Shown: in pieces, positions 34,343 to 42,930 of the stretch
Position numbering within the stretch: position 1 is the first letter of the stretch
Layout of the letters: the number at the start of each line of letters is the position of its first letter
NCBI RefSeq assembly: GCF_014712225.1
Contig: NZ_JACXBW010000004.1
Span: 62,001-126,000 of the forward strand
Length of the DNA: 64,000 bases
Source of the DNA: Pseudarthrobacter sulfonivorans
GTDB lineage: Bacteria; Actinomycetota; Actinomycetes; Actinomycetales; Micrococcaceae
Direction of reading: 5' to 3'
Notes under the pieces: model-generated
Told to the model about the DNA's origin: nothing
Databases searched by the model: none
The model's input: the letters and a program-made list of their open reading frames with translations, nothing else
Made by a program: the position numbers and the translations under genes

Positions 34343-34930
34343 ATGGCACGCACTAGGAGAATCACGCTGGGCCTGACGGCTACGGCACTCGCCCTTGGAG
34401 CCGGAATCGGGGTTGCCGGGATGGCCTCTGCAACCACGACGCCGACCCCCACCCCCAGCGCCAGCTCAAGCACCTCCGCGGACGCCAGCACCGCCCCGGC
34501 CGAGGGCAAGGGCGGCCGGGGTGGCCACGGCGGCCACGGCGGCTTTGGCTTCGGCGGCGCGGATGCAGCTGAACTGGCTACGAAACTGGGCGTGGACCAG
34601 ACCAAGCTGACCGATGCCTTGAAAGCCTTCCGCGACGCCAACAAGCCCGCCGCCGGTACGGAGAAGGGTACGACGGCTGACGGAACCAGGCCTGACCCCG
34701 CAGCCCGGCAGGCTGAACTTGCCAAGTCGCTCGCAGCATCGCTGGGTATCGACGAGGCCAAGGTGACGGCGGCGCTGGAGGAACTGCGCACCGCAGAGCA
34801 GGCAGAACACGCCGCGGAACTGAAGACCCGCCTGGACAAGGCCGTTACCGACGGCAAGCTGACCCAGGCTGAGGCGGACGCAGTCACGAAGGCCGTGCAG
34901 AACGGGGTGATCGGCGGCGGCGGCCGCTGA
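34343..34930 (+). CDS. Secreted Gly/His-rich protein with helical repeats
   Basis: A 195-residue exported protein. The signal peptide (RRITLGLTATALALGAGIGV, then ASA) ends near residue 32, followed by a Thr/Pro/Ser linker and a Gly/His patch (GGRGGHGGHGGFGFGG) able to bind metal. Two similar helix pairs follow (ELATKLGVDQTKLTDALKAF and SLAASLGIDEAKVTAALEEL), and then LDKAVTDGKLTQAEADAV, a pattern seen in actinobacterial secreted proteins of unknown function. ATG 34343 has AGGAG six to seven bases upstream. It is divergent from tetR and ends before a bidirectional terminator. Confidence 0.82.
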   Translation: MARTRRITLGLTATALALGAGIGVAGMASATTTPTPTPSASSSTSADASTAPAEGKGGRGGHGGHGGFGFGGADAAELATKLGVDQTKLTDALKAFRDANKPAAGTEKGTTADGTRPDPAARQAELAKSLAASLGIDEAKVTAALEELRTAEQAEHAAELKTRLDKAVTDGKLTQAEADAVTKAVQNGVIGGGGR

Positions 34931-34963
34931 CCCGCAGGGCAGAGAGTAAAGGAGCCGCGAAAG

Positions 34964-35004
34964 GAAGAAGTCCCCGGAACTACTAAGTTCCCGGGGACTT
35001 CTTC
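34964..35004. terminator. Bidirectional terminator between convergent genes
   Basis: GAAGAAGTCCCCGGAACT pairs with AAGTTCCCGGGGACTTCTTC around a short loop, giving a stem of about 18 bp with one bulge. It lies between the 3' ends of the secreted-protein gene (34930) and the symporter gene (35030), with A/T-containing ends on both sides. Confidence 0.75.
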
Positions 35005-35029
35005 GTTTGCACTCTTTGAGGCGGCGGTA

Positions 35030-36493
35030 TTAGGCCTTTGCGCCGGCCAGTTCCCGTACGGCGTCGGCCGGGTCAGTACCCCGGGCGGCGGCGGAAGGAT
35101 CCGCGGTGGCGGAGTCGGCGTCGTCATCCGCGAACGGGTTGCCGTTGCGGGGCGCGTTGTAGAGCGCCTCGTCAAGGATGCCCTGGCGCTTGGACACGAT
35201 GGCGGGGACGAGCGCCTGGCCCGCGACGTTGAGCGCGGTGCGGCCCATATCGAGGATGGGGTCGACGGCCAGCAGGAGGCCGACGCCGGCCAGCGGCAGT
35301 CCCAGCGTGGAGAGCGTCAGGGTGAGCATCACCACGGCGCCGGTGGTGCCGGCCGTAGCGGCGGAGCCGAGGACGGAAACCAGGGCGATCAGCACGTACT
35401 GGGTGAAATCGAGCTGGATGCCGAAGAACTGGGCCACAAAGATGGCCGAGATGGCGGGGTAGATCGCGGCGCAGCCGTCCATCTTCGTGGTGGCGCCCAG
35501 GGGCACGGCGAAGGAGGCGTACGCACGCGGAACGCCCAGGTTGCGTTCGGTGACCCGCTGGGTCAGCGGCAGGGTTCCGATGGACGAGCGGGACACGAAG
35601 GCCAGCTGCACTGCCGGCCACACGCCGGAGAAGTACTGCTTGACGGAGAGCCCGTGGGTGCGGACCAGAACCGGGTAGACAACAAACATCACCAGGGCCA
35701 GGCCGACGTAGATGGCGAAGGTGAACTTGCCGAGTGCGCCGATGGTGTCCCAGCCGTAGACGGCCACGGCGTTGCCGATCAGGCCGACCGTGCCGAGGGG
35801 CGCGATCCGGATGATCCACCACAGGACCTTCTGGATAACGGCCAGCGCGGAAGCGTTGAGGTTCAGGAAGGGCTCCGCGGCCTTGCCCACCTTGAGGGCG
35901 GCGACGCCCACGGCGATGGCGATGACCAGGATCTGGAGCACGTTGAAGCTGACGGAGGTGCTCACGGTCGTGGCGGCGTTGGCGCTCTCGGTCACCGTGG
36001 AGCTGGCCCCGAGGCCGAGGAAGTTCTTGGGGAACAGGCCGATCAGGAAGGACCACCAGTCGCCGGTTTTGCCGGCGTACTTGGCTTCCTGGGTGATGCC
36101 GGTGTTCGCGCCCGGCTGCAGGAACACACCAAGGCCGATGCCGATCAGGACCGCGATCAGCGACGTGATGGCGAACCACAGCAGGGTGTTCCAAGCCAGC
36201 TTGGCGGCGTTGGATACCTGGCGCAGGTTGGAGATGGAGCTGACCACTGCCGTGAAGATCAGCGGGACCACGGCGGTCTGCAGCAGCGAGATGTAGCTGG
36301 AGCCGATGGTCTGCAGCGTGGCGCCGAGGCCGTTGGGCTCGGTCTTCGTGCTGCCCGTGTACTTGGCCAGCAGGCCGAGGCCAAGGCCCACAATCAGGGC
36401 GGCGATGATCTGGAAGCCGAACGAGCCAGCCCATTTGGGCAGCTGGAAGCCGGTCTTTCCTGAGGATTCGGGGGTGCGGGTTTGAGTGCTCAC
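35030..36493 (-). CDS. Dicarboxylate/amino acid:cation symporter (DctA/GltP family)
   Basis: A 487-residue member of the DAACS (glutamate/C4-dicarboxylate) family with eight helices and two re-entrant hairpins. Signatures are LLQTAVVPLIFTAVVSSISN in helix 3 region, the serine-rich hairpin FVSRSSIGTLPLTQR, PLGATTKMDGCAAIYPAI in helix 7 and the second hairpin near GTTGAVVMLTL. The C-terminal ~40 residues are hydrophilic and variable (FADDDADSATADPSAAARGT). It imports glutamate, aspartate or C4-dicarboxylates with H+ or Na+; the exact substrate is unknown. Start GTG 36493, with no clear ribosome site. Monocistronic by spacing. Confidence 0.9.
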   Translation of the reverse strand: MSTQTRTPESSGKTGFQLPKWAGSFGFQIIAALIVGLGLGLLAKYTGSTKTEPNGLGATLQTIGSSYISLLQTAVVPLIFTAVVSSISNLRQVSNAAKLAWNTLLWFAITSLIAVLIGIGLGVFLQPGANTGITQEAKYAGKTGDWWSFLIGLFPKNFLGLGASSTVTESANAATTVSTSVSFNVLQILVIAIAVGVAALKVGKAAEPFLNLNASALAVIQKVLWWIIRIAPLGTVGLIGNAVAVYGWDTIGALGKFTFAIYVGLALVMFVVYPVLVRTHGLSVKQYFSGVWPAVQLAFVSRSSIGTLPLTQRVTERNLGVPRAYASFAVPLGATTKMDGCAAIYPAISAIFVAQFFGIQLDFTQYVLIALVSVLGSAATAGTTGAVVMLTLTLSTLGLPLAGVGLLLAVDPILDMGRTALNVAGQALVPAIVSKRQGILDEALYNAPRNGNPFADDDADSATADPSAAARGTDPADAVRELAGAKA

Positions 36494-36615
36494 CAGAACA
36501 CGCTAGGTCCGCAGCCCTTATCACGGCCAACGGATGTTGAGAAATGTTACGCCGACACATTCCCGTCCGGGCCCACAAATCCGCGCATCCGGCGTCATAC
36601 AAGGCAATTGTGAAG

Positions 36616-38331
36616 TTATTCCCGCAACCCGTGTGGCAAAGATCTCTCGTTGAGCAGTGCCCGACGGAGCGTATCCAGTCCGACCGAGCCGATGTTCAGG
36701 GCCTTGGTGTGGAAGGCCTTGAGGTCGAAGCCCGGCCTGGCTTCGAGGTCGGCGCGGATCTGTTCCCAGAGGCGCTGCCCTACTTTGTAGGAGGGGGCCT
36801 GGCCGGGCCAGCCGAGGTAGCGGGTGAATTCGAAGTTGAGCTGGCCTTCGCTGATGGCCAGGTTTTCCTTGAGGAAGTCGAAGCCTTTGTCCGGCGTCCA
36901 CGTGCCGGTGCCCCAGCGTTCAGGGACGTCGAGTTCGAGGTGGACGCCGATGTCGAACACCACGCGTGCCGCGCGCATCCTCTGGGCATCCAACATGCCC
37001 ATGCGGTCACCGGGGTCGGCCAGGTAGCCGAGTTCCTGCATTAGCTTTTCGGCGTACAGGGCCCAGCCTTCACCATGTCCGGAGGTCCAGCAGACGTTCC
37101 GCCGCCACTTGTTGAGCAGTTCCCGCCGGTAGGTGGCGGTGGCTACCTGGAGGTGGTGGCCGGGGACGCCCTCGTGGAAGACGGTGGTGGTCTCGGCCCA
37201 GGTGGTGAACGTGTCTTCACCGGCGGGGACGGACCACCACATCCTGCCTGGCCGGCTGAAGTCGTCGGAGGGTCCGGTGTAATAGATACCGCCTTCGTCA
37301 GTGGGGGCGATCAGGCATTCCAGCTTCTTCATGACAGCGGGAATCTCGAAGTGCACCCCGGCAAGGTCGGCCACGGCTTTGTCGGAGAGTTCCTGCATCC
37401 AGGCCTTGAGGGCTTCAGTGCCCTTTAGCTGGCGCGCGGGATCGTTGTTGAGGACGTCTTTCGCCTCCGCAATGCCGGCCCCCGGCTTGATGACGGACGC
37501 GACCTTCTCCTGCTCGGCGATCAGCCGGTCCAGTTCCCGGACGCCCCACGCGTAGGTCTCTTCGAGGTCGACGGCGGCGCCGAGGAAGGAGCGCGAGGCC
37601 AGTGAGTAGCGTTCCCGGCCGACGGCGTCCTTCTCCGGTGCCACGGGCAGCAGCTCCGTGGTGAGGAAGTCCGCGAGCTGCTGGTAGGCGCCGCGCGCAG
37701 CGGCAGCACCGGCGTCGAGCTTTTCCTGCACTGCGGTGCCAAGCGGACCGTCAGCAGTCCGTGCCCCGGCGGCGAGCTTCGCGAAGAAGCCGTCCCCGGC
37801 GGCGTATTTGGTGGCCTGTTCGATGACGGCGGAGACCTGGCGGGCGGCCGACACTTTCCCCGCGTCCTTGGCGTGGCGAAGCGAATCGATGTAGCCCGCG
37901 ATAGCGCCCGGAACATTCAGGGCGCGGCCGGCGATGTGCTCCCACTGCCCGGCCGTGTCAGTGGGCATCAGGTCAAAAATGGACCGGATGTCCTGCGCGG
38001 GCGAAGCGATGTTGTTCAGGTCAGCCGCGTCCCAGCCGGACCCATGGATTTCGAGCTGCAGTCCCAAACGCTCCCGCATGGCGTCCAGCGTGACGGCGTC
38101 CACGTCGTCCCCGGGTGCCAGGCCGTCCAGGGCCGCCAGCGCCTTGGCTGCCTCCGCCGCGAATTCGGCGGTGCCGGCAGGGGAGAAGTCGGGGTACTCG
38201 GTCTCGTGCCCGGGCAGCCCGAGCTCCGTGGCAAAGGACGGATTCAACCGGATGAGCGTGTCGGTGTAGGCATCCGCCACGGCATCGATGGCGGAAGGCG
38301 GACGGACAGCAGACGGGGCTTCGGTAGTCAC
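36616..38331 (-). CDS. DUF885 protein, probable zinc-dependent hydrolase
   Basis: A 571-residue cytoplasmic protein of the DUF885 family, which has a metallopeptidase-like fold. The defining motif is FHEGVPGHHLQ (near residue 392), with the histidines and glutamate expected to bind metal; ETEYPDFSP near the start and LMQELGYLADPGDRMGML further on are also family-typical. Substrate unknown. Start GTG 38331. It follows the carboxylase epsilon gene on the same strand after 9 bp, so it may be read from the same transcript, although no functional link is evident. Confidence 0.87.
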   Translation of the reverse strand: MTTEAPSAVRPPSAIDAVADAYTDTLIRLNPSFATELGLPGHETEYPDFSPAGTAEFAAEAAKALAALDGLAPGDDVDAVTLDAMRERLGLQLEIHGSGWDAADLNNIASPAQDIRSIFDLMPTDTAGQWEHIAGRALNVPGAIAGYIDSLRHAKDAGKVSAARQVSAVIEQATKYAAGDGFFAKLAAGARTADGPLGTAVQEKLDAGAAAARGAYQQLADFLTTELLPVAPEKDAVGRERYSLASRSFLGAAVDLEETYAWGVRELDRLIAEQEKVASVIKPGAGIAEAKDVLNNDPARQLKGTEALKAWMQELSDKAVADLAGVHFEIPAVMKKLECLIAPTDEGGIYYTGPSDDFSRPGRMWWSVPAGEDTFTTWAETTTVFHEGVPGHHLQVATATYRRELLNKWRRNVCWTSGHGEGWALYAEKLMQELGYLADPGDRMGMLDAQRMRAARVVFDIGVHLELDVPERWGTGTWTPDKGFDFLKENLAISEGQLNFEFTRYLGWPGQAPSYKVGQRLWEQIRADLEARPGFDLKAFHTKALNIGSVGLDTLRRALLNERSLPHGLRE

Positions 38332-38340
38332 CCCACGAGC

Positions 38341-38583
38341 TTATCCCCGGCTTCGCCTCCACTCGCCGGGACCCGGCGTGGGCGCGAGCCGCAACTGCTG
38401 CCGGCGCATCCAGTGCCGGAGGTGGGGCTTCCCGGTGCCCGGCGCGTCCGTGACGCCGAGGGAAAGCACGACGGCGGTCAGCGCCGCGAGCTCCTCGGCC
38501 GACGGTTCGCCCTTGACCACGGAGAACAGCGGCGGGGCAGCCTCGGCGGGGCCTTGCGAGGTTAGGGGGTGGTTGGGGATCAC
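38341..38583 (-). CDS. accE: Acyl-CoA carboxylase epsilon subunit
   Basis: An 80-residue protein. The family core is [20 protein letters not shown] (residues ~21-40), shared by the small epsilon subunits that stimulate actinobacterial acetyl/propionyl-CoA carboxylases; the rest is basic and variable, with a C-terminal [12 protein letters not shown]. It starts at GTG 38583, overlapping the TGA of the beta-subunit gene (GTGA), so the two are translationally coupled and probably form one complex with the alpha chain at 28317. Confidence 0.85.
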   Translation of the reverse strand: MIPNHPLTSQGPAEAAPPLFSVVKGEPSAEELAALTAVVLSLGVTDAPGTGKPHLRHWMRRQQLRLAPTPGPGEWRRSRG

Positions 38584-40163
38584 AGCGGGATGTTCCCGTG
38601 CTTCTTGGCGGGCAGGCTGGCCCGCTTGTCACGAAGGGCGCGCAGCCCCCTGATGATCTGGATCCTCGTCTCGGACGGGGCGATGACTGCGTCCACGTAG
38701 CCAAGCTCCGCAGCCTGGTAGGGGTTCAGCAGCTCTTCTTCGTACTGCCGGATGACCTCGGCGCGGCGGCCTTCGACATCCCCGCCGCTTTCGGCAACGG
38801 CGACCAGTTCGCGGCGGTAGAGGATGTTGACCGCACCCTGTGCGCCCATCACGCCGATCTGGGCAGTGGGCCAGGCGAGGTTAAGGTCCGCGCCGAGCTT
38901 CTTGGAGCCCATCACGATGTACGCCCCGCCGTAGGCCTTGCGCGTGATGACGGTCAGCTTGGGGACGGTGGCTTCCGCGTAGGCGTAAAGCAGTTTGGCG
39001 CCGCGGCGGATGATGCCCTGGAACTCCTGGTCCTTGCCGGGCAGGAAGCCCGGCACGTCCACCAGGGTGATGATGGGGATGTTGAACGCGTCGCAGTTCC
39101 GGACGAAGCGGGCAGCCTTCTCGGAGGCGGCAATGTCCAGCGTGCCGGCGAACTGCAGCGGCTGGTTGGCGACGATCCCCACAGTGTGTCCCTCAACGCG
39201 GCCGTAGCCGATGATCACGTTGGGGGCATAGAGGGACTGCATCTCCAGGAAATGCGCGTCATCCACGATCTGCTCGATGACGGTGCGCATGTCATACGGC
39301 TGGTTCGCGGAGTCCGGCACGAGGGCATCGAGGGCGAGGTCGTCGTCGTCGGGCTCCAGTTCCTGCTGGTGCTCCAGCACCGGGGCCTCGGCAAGGTTGT
39401 TGGACGGCAGGAAGTCCAGCAGTTCGCGGACAAACCCGATCGCGTCGGCCTCGTCGGAGGCAAGGTAGGTGGATGTGCCCGTGTTGGCATTGTGCTGCCG
39501 TGCGCCGCCGAGCGTTTCCATGTCCACGTCCTCGCCCGTGACGGTCTTGATGACGTCGGGACCGGTAATGAACATGTGCGAGGTCTTGTCCACCATCACC
39601 ACATAGTCCGTGAGCGCGGGGGAGTACGCGGCGCCGCCGGCGGACGGTCCCATGATGAGGGAGATCTGCGGGACCACACCGGAGGCGTGGACGTTGTTGC
39701 GGAAGATGTCCGCGAACATGGCCAGGGAGGCCACGCCTTCCTGGATCCGCGCACCGCCGCCGTCGAGGATGCCCACCACGGGGCAGCCGTTGCGCAGGGC
39801 GAATTCCTGGACCTTGACGATTTTTTCGCCGTTGACCTGGCTGAGGGACCCGCCGTAGACGGAGAAATCCTGGCTGTAGACGGCCACCGGGCGCCCGTCC
39901 ACAGTGCCGTAACCGGAAACCAGGCCGTCTCCGAGGGGCTTTTTCTTTTCCATCCCGAAGGCGGTGGAGCGGTGCACCGCCAGGGCGTCAAGCTCCACAA
40001 AGGATCCCTCATCGAGGAGGAGGTCGATGCGCTCGCGGGCGGTGTTCTTGCCGCGGGCATGCTGCTTCTCGATGGCTTCGGGGCCGGAGGGCTGCTCTGC
40101 ACGGGCCTGGCGGTCGCGGAAGTCGGCGATTTTTCCCGCTGTCGTGGTCAGGTCGTGGCTCAT
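38580..40163 (-). CDS. accD: Acyl-CoA carboxylase beta subunit (carboxyltransferase)
   Basis: A 527-residue carboxyltransferase of the propionyl/acetyl-CoA carboxylase type, transferring CO2 from carboxybiotin to acyl-CoA. Two crotonase-like halves are visible: [14 protein letters not shown] and [20 protein letters not shown] with [10 protein letters not shown] in the N-terminal half; [15 protein letters not shown] and [19 protein letters not shown] in the C-terminal half. ATG 40163 is chosen because GGAG lies seven bases upstream; a TTG one codon earlier is possible. The upstream palindrome at 40318 matches that of the alpha-subunit gene. Coupled to the epsilon subunit downstream. Confidence 0.95.
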   Translation of the reverse strand: MSHDLTTTAGKIADFRDRQARAEQPSGPEAIEKQHARGKNTARERIDLLLDEGSFVELDALAVHRSTAFGMEKKKPLGDGLVSGYGTVDGRPVAVYSQDFSVYGGSLSQVNGEKIVKVQEFALRNGCPVVGILDGGGARIQEGVASLAMFADIFRNNVHASGVVPQISLIMGPSAGGAAYSPALTDYVVMVDKTSHMFITGPDVIKTVTGEDVDMETLGGARQHNANTGTSTYLASDEADAIGFVRELLDFLPSNNLAEAPVLEHQQELEPDDDDLALDALVPDSANQPYDMRTVIEQIVDDAHFLEMQSLYAPNVIIGYGRVEGHTVGIVANQPLQFAGTLDIAASEKAARFVRNCDAFNIPIITLVDVPGFLPGKDQEFQGIIRRGAKLLYAYAEATVPKLTVITRKAYGGAYIVMGSKKLGADLNLAWPTAQIGVMGAQGAVNILYRRELVAVAESGGDVEGRRAEVIRQYEEELLNPYQAAELGYVDAVIAPSETRIQIIRGLRALRDKRASLPAKKHGNIPL

Positions 40164-40317
40164 CAAGTGTCTCCGGCTCTGTAGCAGATTGGTGCTGTAA
40201 CAAAATGGTGCTGCGTCTCGGTGCTGGCGGGGCAGGTCTGATGGCGGGATTTAAGTAGCTTCCGCACAAAGGACGAACCCTGCTGGCTAGTCTAATGACG
40301 CTTTTGCGGAGGACGGC

Positions 40318-40333
40318 TGTAGAAAACCTACAA
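40318..40333. promoter_or_regulatory. Second copy of the carboxylase operator
   Basis: TGTAGAAAACCTACAA differs from the alpha-gene site (30224-30239) at one of 16 positions. It is about 155 bp upstream of accD (minus) and 71 bp upstream of the SDR gene (plus), so it could act on either. Confidence 0.6.
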
Positions 40334-40362
40334 TTTTGTGGCACATCCGCCCATCAAGCAGT

Positions 40363-40382
40363 ATGTTACTGACCAGTAACAT
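40363..40382. promoter_or_regulatory. Palindromic operator upstream of the SDR gene
   Basis: ATGTTACTGACCAGTAACAT is an inverted repeat with perfect 8-bp arms and a 4-bp centre (GACC), ending 21 bp before the SDR start codon. The TTACTnnnnAGTAA shape is usual for TetR-family sites in actinobacteria that respond to acyl-CoAs. The cognate regulator is not in the window as far as can be told. Confidence 0.6.
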
Positions 40383-40403
40383 ATCTGGACTACAGTGGAG
40401 CCC

Positions 40404-41321
40404 ATGACTTCCAGCAATGACGCAAGGTCCGCCGCCATCACGCCGTACCAGCCCACCGGCTCCCTTCGGGGCCGCACCATTTTGATGTCCGGTGGCAGCC
40501 GCGGCATCGGCTTGGCCATTGCCACCCGTGCTGCCCGGGACGGCGCAAACGTGGTCTTGTTGGCCAAGACCGGCGCGCCCCATGCCACACTCGCCGGCAC
40601 TGTCCACAGCGCGGCGGAACAGGTTGAGGCCGCCGGCGGCCAGGCACTTGCCATCGTGGGGGACGTGCGCCGCGACGAGGACGTGGCAGCCGCCGTGACG
40701 GCCGCCGTCGAGCGTTTCGGCGGTATCGATGTGGTCCTGAACAATGCCTCCGCAATCGATCTGTCCACCACGGACGACGTCGAGATGAAGCGCTACGACC
40801 TGATGCAGGACATCAACGTTCGCGGAACGTTCCTGCTGTCCAAGCTGGCGCTGCCGGCGCTGCGTAGATCGGACAACGCCCACATCCTGACCCTCTCGCC
40901 GCCCCTGAACCTGGACCCCAAATGGGCCGGCAGGCACCTTGCTTACACGATGGCCAAATACGGCATGAGCCTGACCACCCTGGGCCTGGCCGAGGAACTC
41001 AAGGCGGACGGGATCAAAGTCAACTCCCTGTGGCCGTGCACGCTGATCGACACCGCGGCGATCCGGAACATGCCCGGCGGCCGGGCCATGGTGCAGGCTG
41101 CCCGTGGACCGCAGATCATGGCGGATGCCGCCCACGCGATCCTGACCGGCGGCAATCTCGCCGGCGCTTCGGCCGCCGGATCGTCGCCCGCCGGCAGGGG
41201 TGCCTCCAGCGGGAACTTCTACACGGACGAGCAGGTGCTGGCGGCGGCAGGAGTCACCGACTTCCGGCCCTACAGTCTCGGAGCAGCCGAGGAACAGCTC
41301 GTGCCGGACCTTTTCCTCTAA
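40404..41321 (+). CDS. Short-chain dehydrogenase/reductase, HSDL2-like
   Basis: A 305-residue SDR. The cofactor motif GGSRGIGLAIATRAARDGAN (residues ~31-50) is typical of the classical family, NNASAIDL is the structural NNAG variant, and the active-site segment is YTMAKYGMSLTTLGL with the Tyr-x3-Lys pair. The usual catalytic Ser stretch reads LTLSPPLNLDP, as in the HSDL2 group linked to fatty-acid metabolism. ATG 40404 is preceded by GGAG three bases away; a GTG at 40395 is the longer alternative. The adjacent carboxylase operator and the palindrome at 40363 support a lipid-related role. Confidence 0.86.
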   Translation: MTSSNDARSAAITPYQPTGSLRGRTILMSGGSRGIGLAIATRAARDGANVVLLAKTGAPHATLAGTVHSAAEQVEAAGGQALAIVGDVRRDEDVAAAVTAAVERFGGIDVVLNNASAIDLSTTDDVEMKRYDLMQDINVRGTFLLSKLALPALRRSDNAHILTLSPPLNLDPKWAGRHLAYTMAKYGMSLTTLGLAEELKADGIKVNSLWPCTLIDTAAIRNMPGGRAMVQAARGPQIMADAAHAILTGGNLAGASAAGSSPAGRGASSGNFYTDEQVLAAAGVTDFRPYSLGAAEEQLVPDLFL

Positions 41322-41332
41322 AGCACATCCCG

Positions 41333-41388
41333 GTCAGGTGCCTGGCGTCAGGTGCGTGAAGTCATGTGCCTGGGGTCATGTGCTGGCC
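41333..41388. repeat. Degenerate 14-bp tandem repeat, four copies
   Basis: Four consecutive 14-bp units based on GTCAGGTGCCTGGC, the third and fourth with CATGTG in place of CAGGTG. It fills the gap between the SDR stop and the biotin ligase promoter. No function is apparent. Confidence 0.7.
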
Positions 41389-41429
41389 GGAACAGCCGCC
41401 GGAGGCCTGTGAGTCGATAGGATTCAAGT

Positions 41430-42338
41430 ATGGCTGACTCACAAACCCCGGGAAGTCCGTTGAACCGCGGGGCCCTGGCGGACCCGGATTTCCTGGCCGC
41501 CACCGGCATCGCGAAAATGGTGGTGGTGGACTCCACCGGATCCACCAACGCGGACCTCCTGCGGGCAGTGGCCGTTGAGCCAAAGGAGTGGCCTGACTTG
41601 TCGGTGCTGACGGCCGAGTACCAGACCGCAGCCCGGGGCAGGCTGGACCGGAGCTGGGAGGCGCCGCCGCTGAGTTCGGTGTCCGTTTCCATCGTCCTGC
41701 GGCCCATGAACGCTGAGGGCAGGCCCCTGCCCACTCACACTTATTCGTGGCTGTCGCTGCTTGCCGCGCTGGCCCTCCGCGAGACGCTGCTGGAGACGGC
41801 CGGCATCCCCGCTGAGCTCAAGTGGCCCAACGATGTCCTGGTCCGCGGCCGCAAGATCGCCGGGATACTGGCCCAAATGGGCCCCCTGGGCGACGGCTCA
41901 GTGCCGGCTGTGGTCCTCGGGACCGGCCTCAACGTGACATTGACGGCGGCAGAACTGCCGGTGCCCACAGCCACCTCCGTGGCGCTTGAGCAGCCGCTGA
42001 CCGATGACCGGACCCAGCTGCTCAAGAGCTACCTGGCACACTTCGCCCGGCTCTACCGCAGCTTCTGCAATGCCGACGGCGACCCCACCGCCGGGTTGGC
42101 CGGTGGACCTTCCCTCCACAAGCGCGTGGAGTCGGTGATGGTCACGCTGGGCAGGCAGGTGCGCGCGCAGCTGCCGGGAGACCACGAGATCATCGGCCAT
42201 GCAACCAGGCTGGACGAGTATGGTTCGCTCCTCGTGGTGGACCAGGACGCCCGGGAACATGTAGTGACCGCCGGTGATGTGGTGCATCTGCGTCCCTGGA
42301 CCCCGCCCGGCCAGGACACCGAAGGTGGTTATGCGTAA
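41430..42338 (+). CDS. birA: Biotin--[acyl-CoA carboxylase] ligase (no DNA-binding domain)
   Basis: A 302-residue biotin-protein ligase that activates biotin as biotinyl-AMP and attaches it to the carrier Lys of the carboxylase alpha chain (28317). STGSTNADLL near residue 36, the adenylate loop ARGRLDRSW near 70, and KWPNDVLVRGRKIAGILAQM near 132 are all present, as is the C-terminal SH3-like domain (DEYGSLLVVDQDAREHVV). There is no N-terminal winged helix, so it is not a BirA-type repressor. TAGGAT six bases before the ATG and no Shine-Dalgarno suggest a leaderless message. The PH-domain gene overlaps its 3' end. Confidence 0.93.
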   Translation: MADSQTPGSPLNRGALADPDFLAATGIAKMVVVDSTGSTNADLLRAVAVEPKEWPDLSVLTAEYQTAARGRLDRSWEAPPLSSVSVSIVLRPMNAEGRPLPTHTYSWLSLLAALALRETLLETAGIPAELKWPNDVLVRGRKIAGILAQMGPLGDGSVPAVVLGTGLNVTLTAAELPVPTATSVALEQPLTDDRTQLLKSYLAHFARLYRSFCNADGDPTAGLAGGPSLHKRVESVMVTLGRQVRAQLPGDHEIIGHATRLDEYGSLLVVDQDAREHVVTAGDVVHLRPWTPPGQDTEGGYA

Positions 42339-42930
42339 AGGCCTCGTGCCGGGCGAACAGGTCATCACCATCACGCGTCCGCAGCCGAGGAGACTGGCCG
42401 GGCCGGCCGCAGCCTTCATTGCCGCACCGGCCGCCGCTGCCTTCGCGAGCGCCTGGACCCTGCGGGGCGAGGCCGCCCGGTTAATGCCGGCCATCTCCGC
42501 GGATTGGGCACCGTGGATCGCCCTCGCATGCGCCCTGGCCGCCGTGTGGATATGGTTGGCATATTGCCTGCCGCCGCTGCTGCGCTGGCAGGGAACCCGT
42601 TACATACTCACCAGCCGGAGGATTGTTGCCCGCTACGGCATGGTGCGGCGCCGGGATGAACAGGTCAATCTCGGCTCGGTCCGCAACGTGACGGTCCACC
42701 AGTCGGTGTGGCAGCGCATATTGCGCTCCGGGAATATATCCTTGGAAACCGGATACCAAAGCGTGGTGACCATCCAGGATGTCCCGGAAGCGGCACGGTT
42801 TCGGGACTTTGTGCTGGATGCCATGGCTGAACTGCCTGCGGGCAGGGATCCGGAGACCGATGAACTGCCGGAATATGCCGATGACGAACTGCCGTGGGAG
42901 TTGAGAGAAGGTGGACACGATGAACGATGA
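42331..42930 (+). CDS. Membrane protein with bacterial PH domain
   Basis: A 199-residue protein from ATG 42331, which overlaps the birA stop by eight bases. Two helices in the first ~85 residues (PAAAFIAAPAAAAFASAWTL and WIALACALAAVWIWLAYCLP) are followed by a bPH2 domain: YILTSRRIVARYGMVRRRDE, then VNLGSVRNVTVHQSVWQRIL and the ISLETGYQSVVTIQDVP strands. Such proteins are membrane-anchored and of unknown binding partner. The acidic C-terminus (ETDELPEYADDELPWEL) is notable. The birA-PH-cyclase overlaps indicate one operon, an arrangement common in Micrococcales. Confidence 0.85.
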   Translation: MRKGLVPGEQVITITRPQPRRLAGPAAAFIAAPAAAAFASAWTLRGEAARLMPAISADWAPWIALACALAAVWIWLAYCLPPLLRWQGTRYILTSRRIVARYGMVRRRDEQVNLGSVRNVTVHQSVWQRILRSGNISLETGYQSVVTIQDVPEAARFRDFVLDAMAELPAGRDPETDELPEYADDELPWELREGGHDER

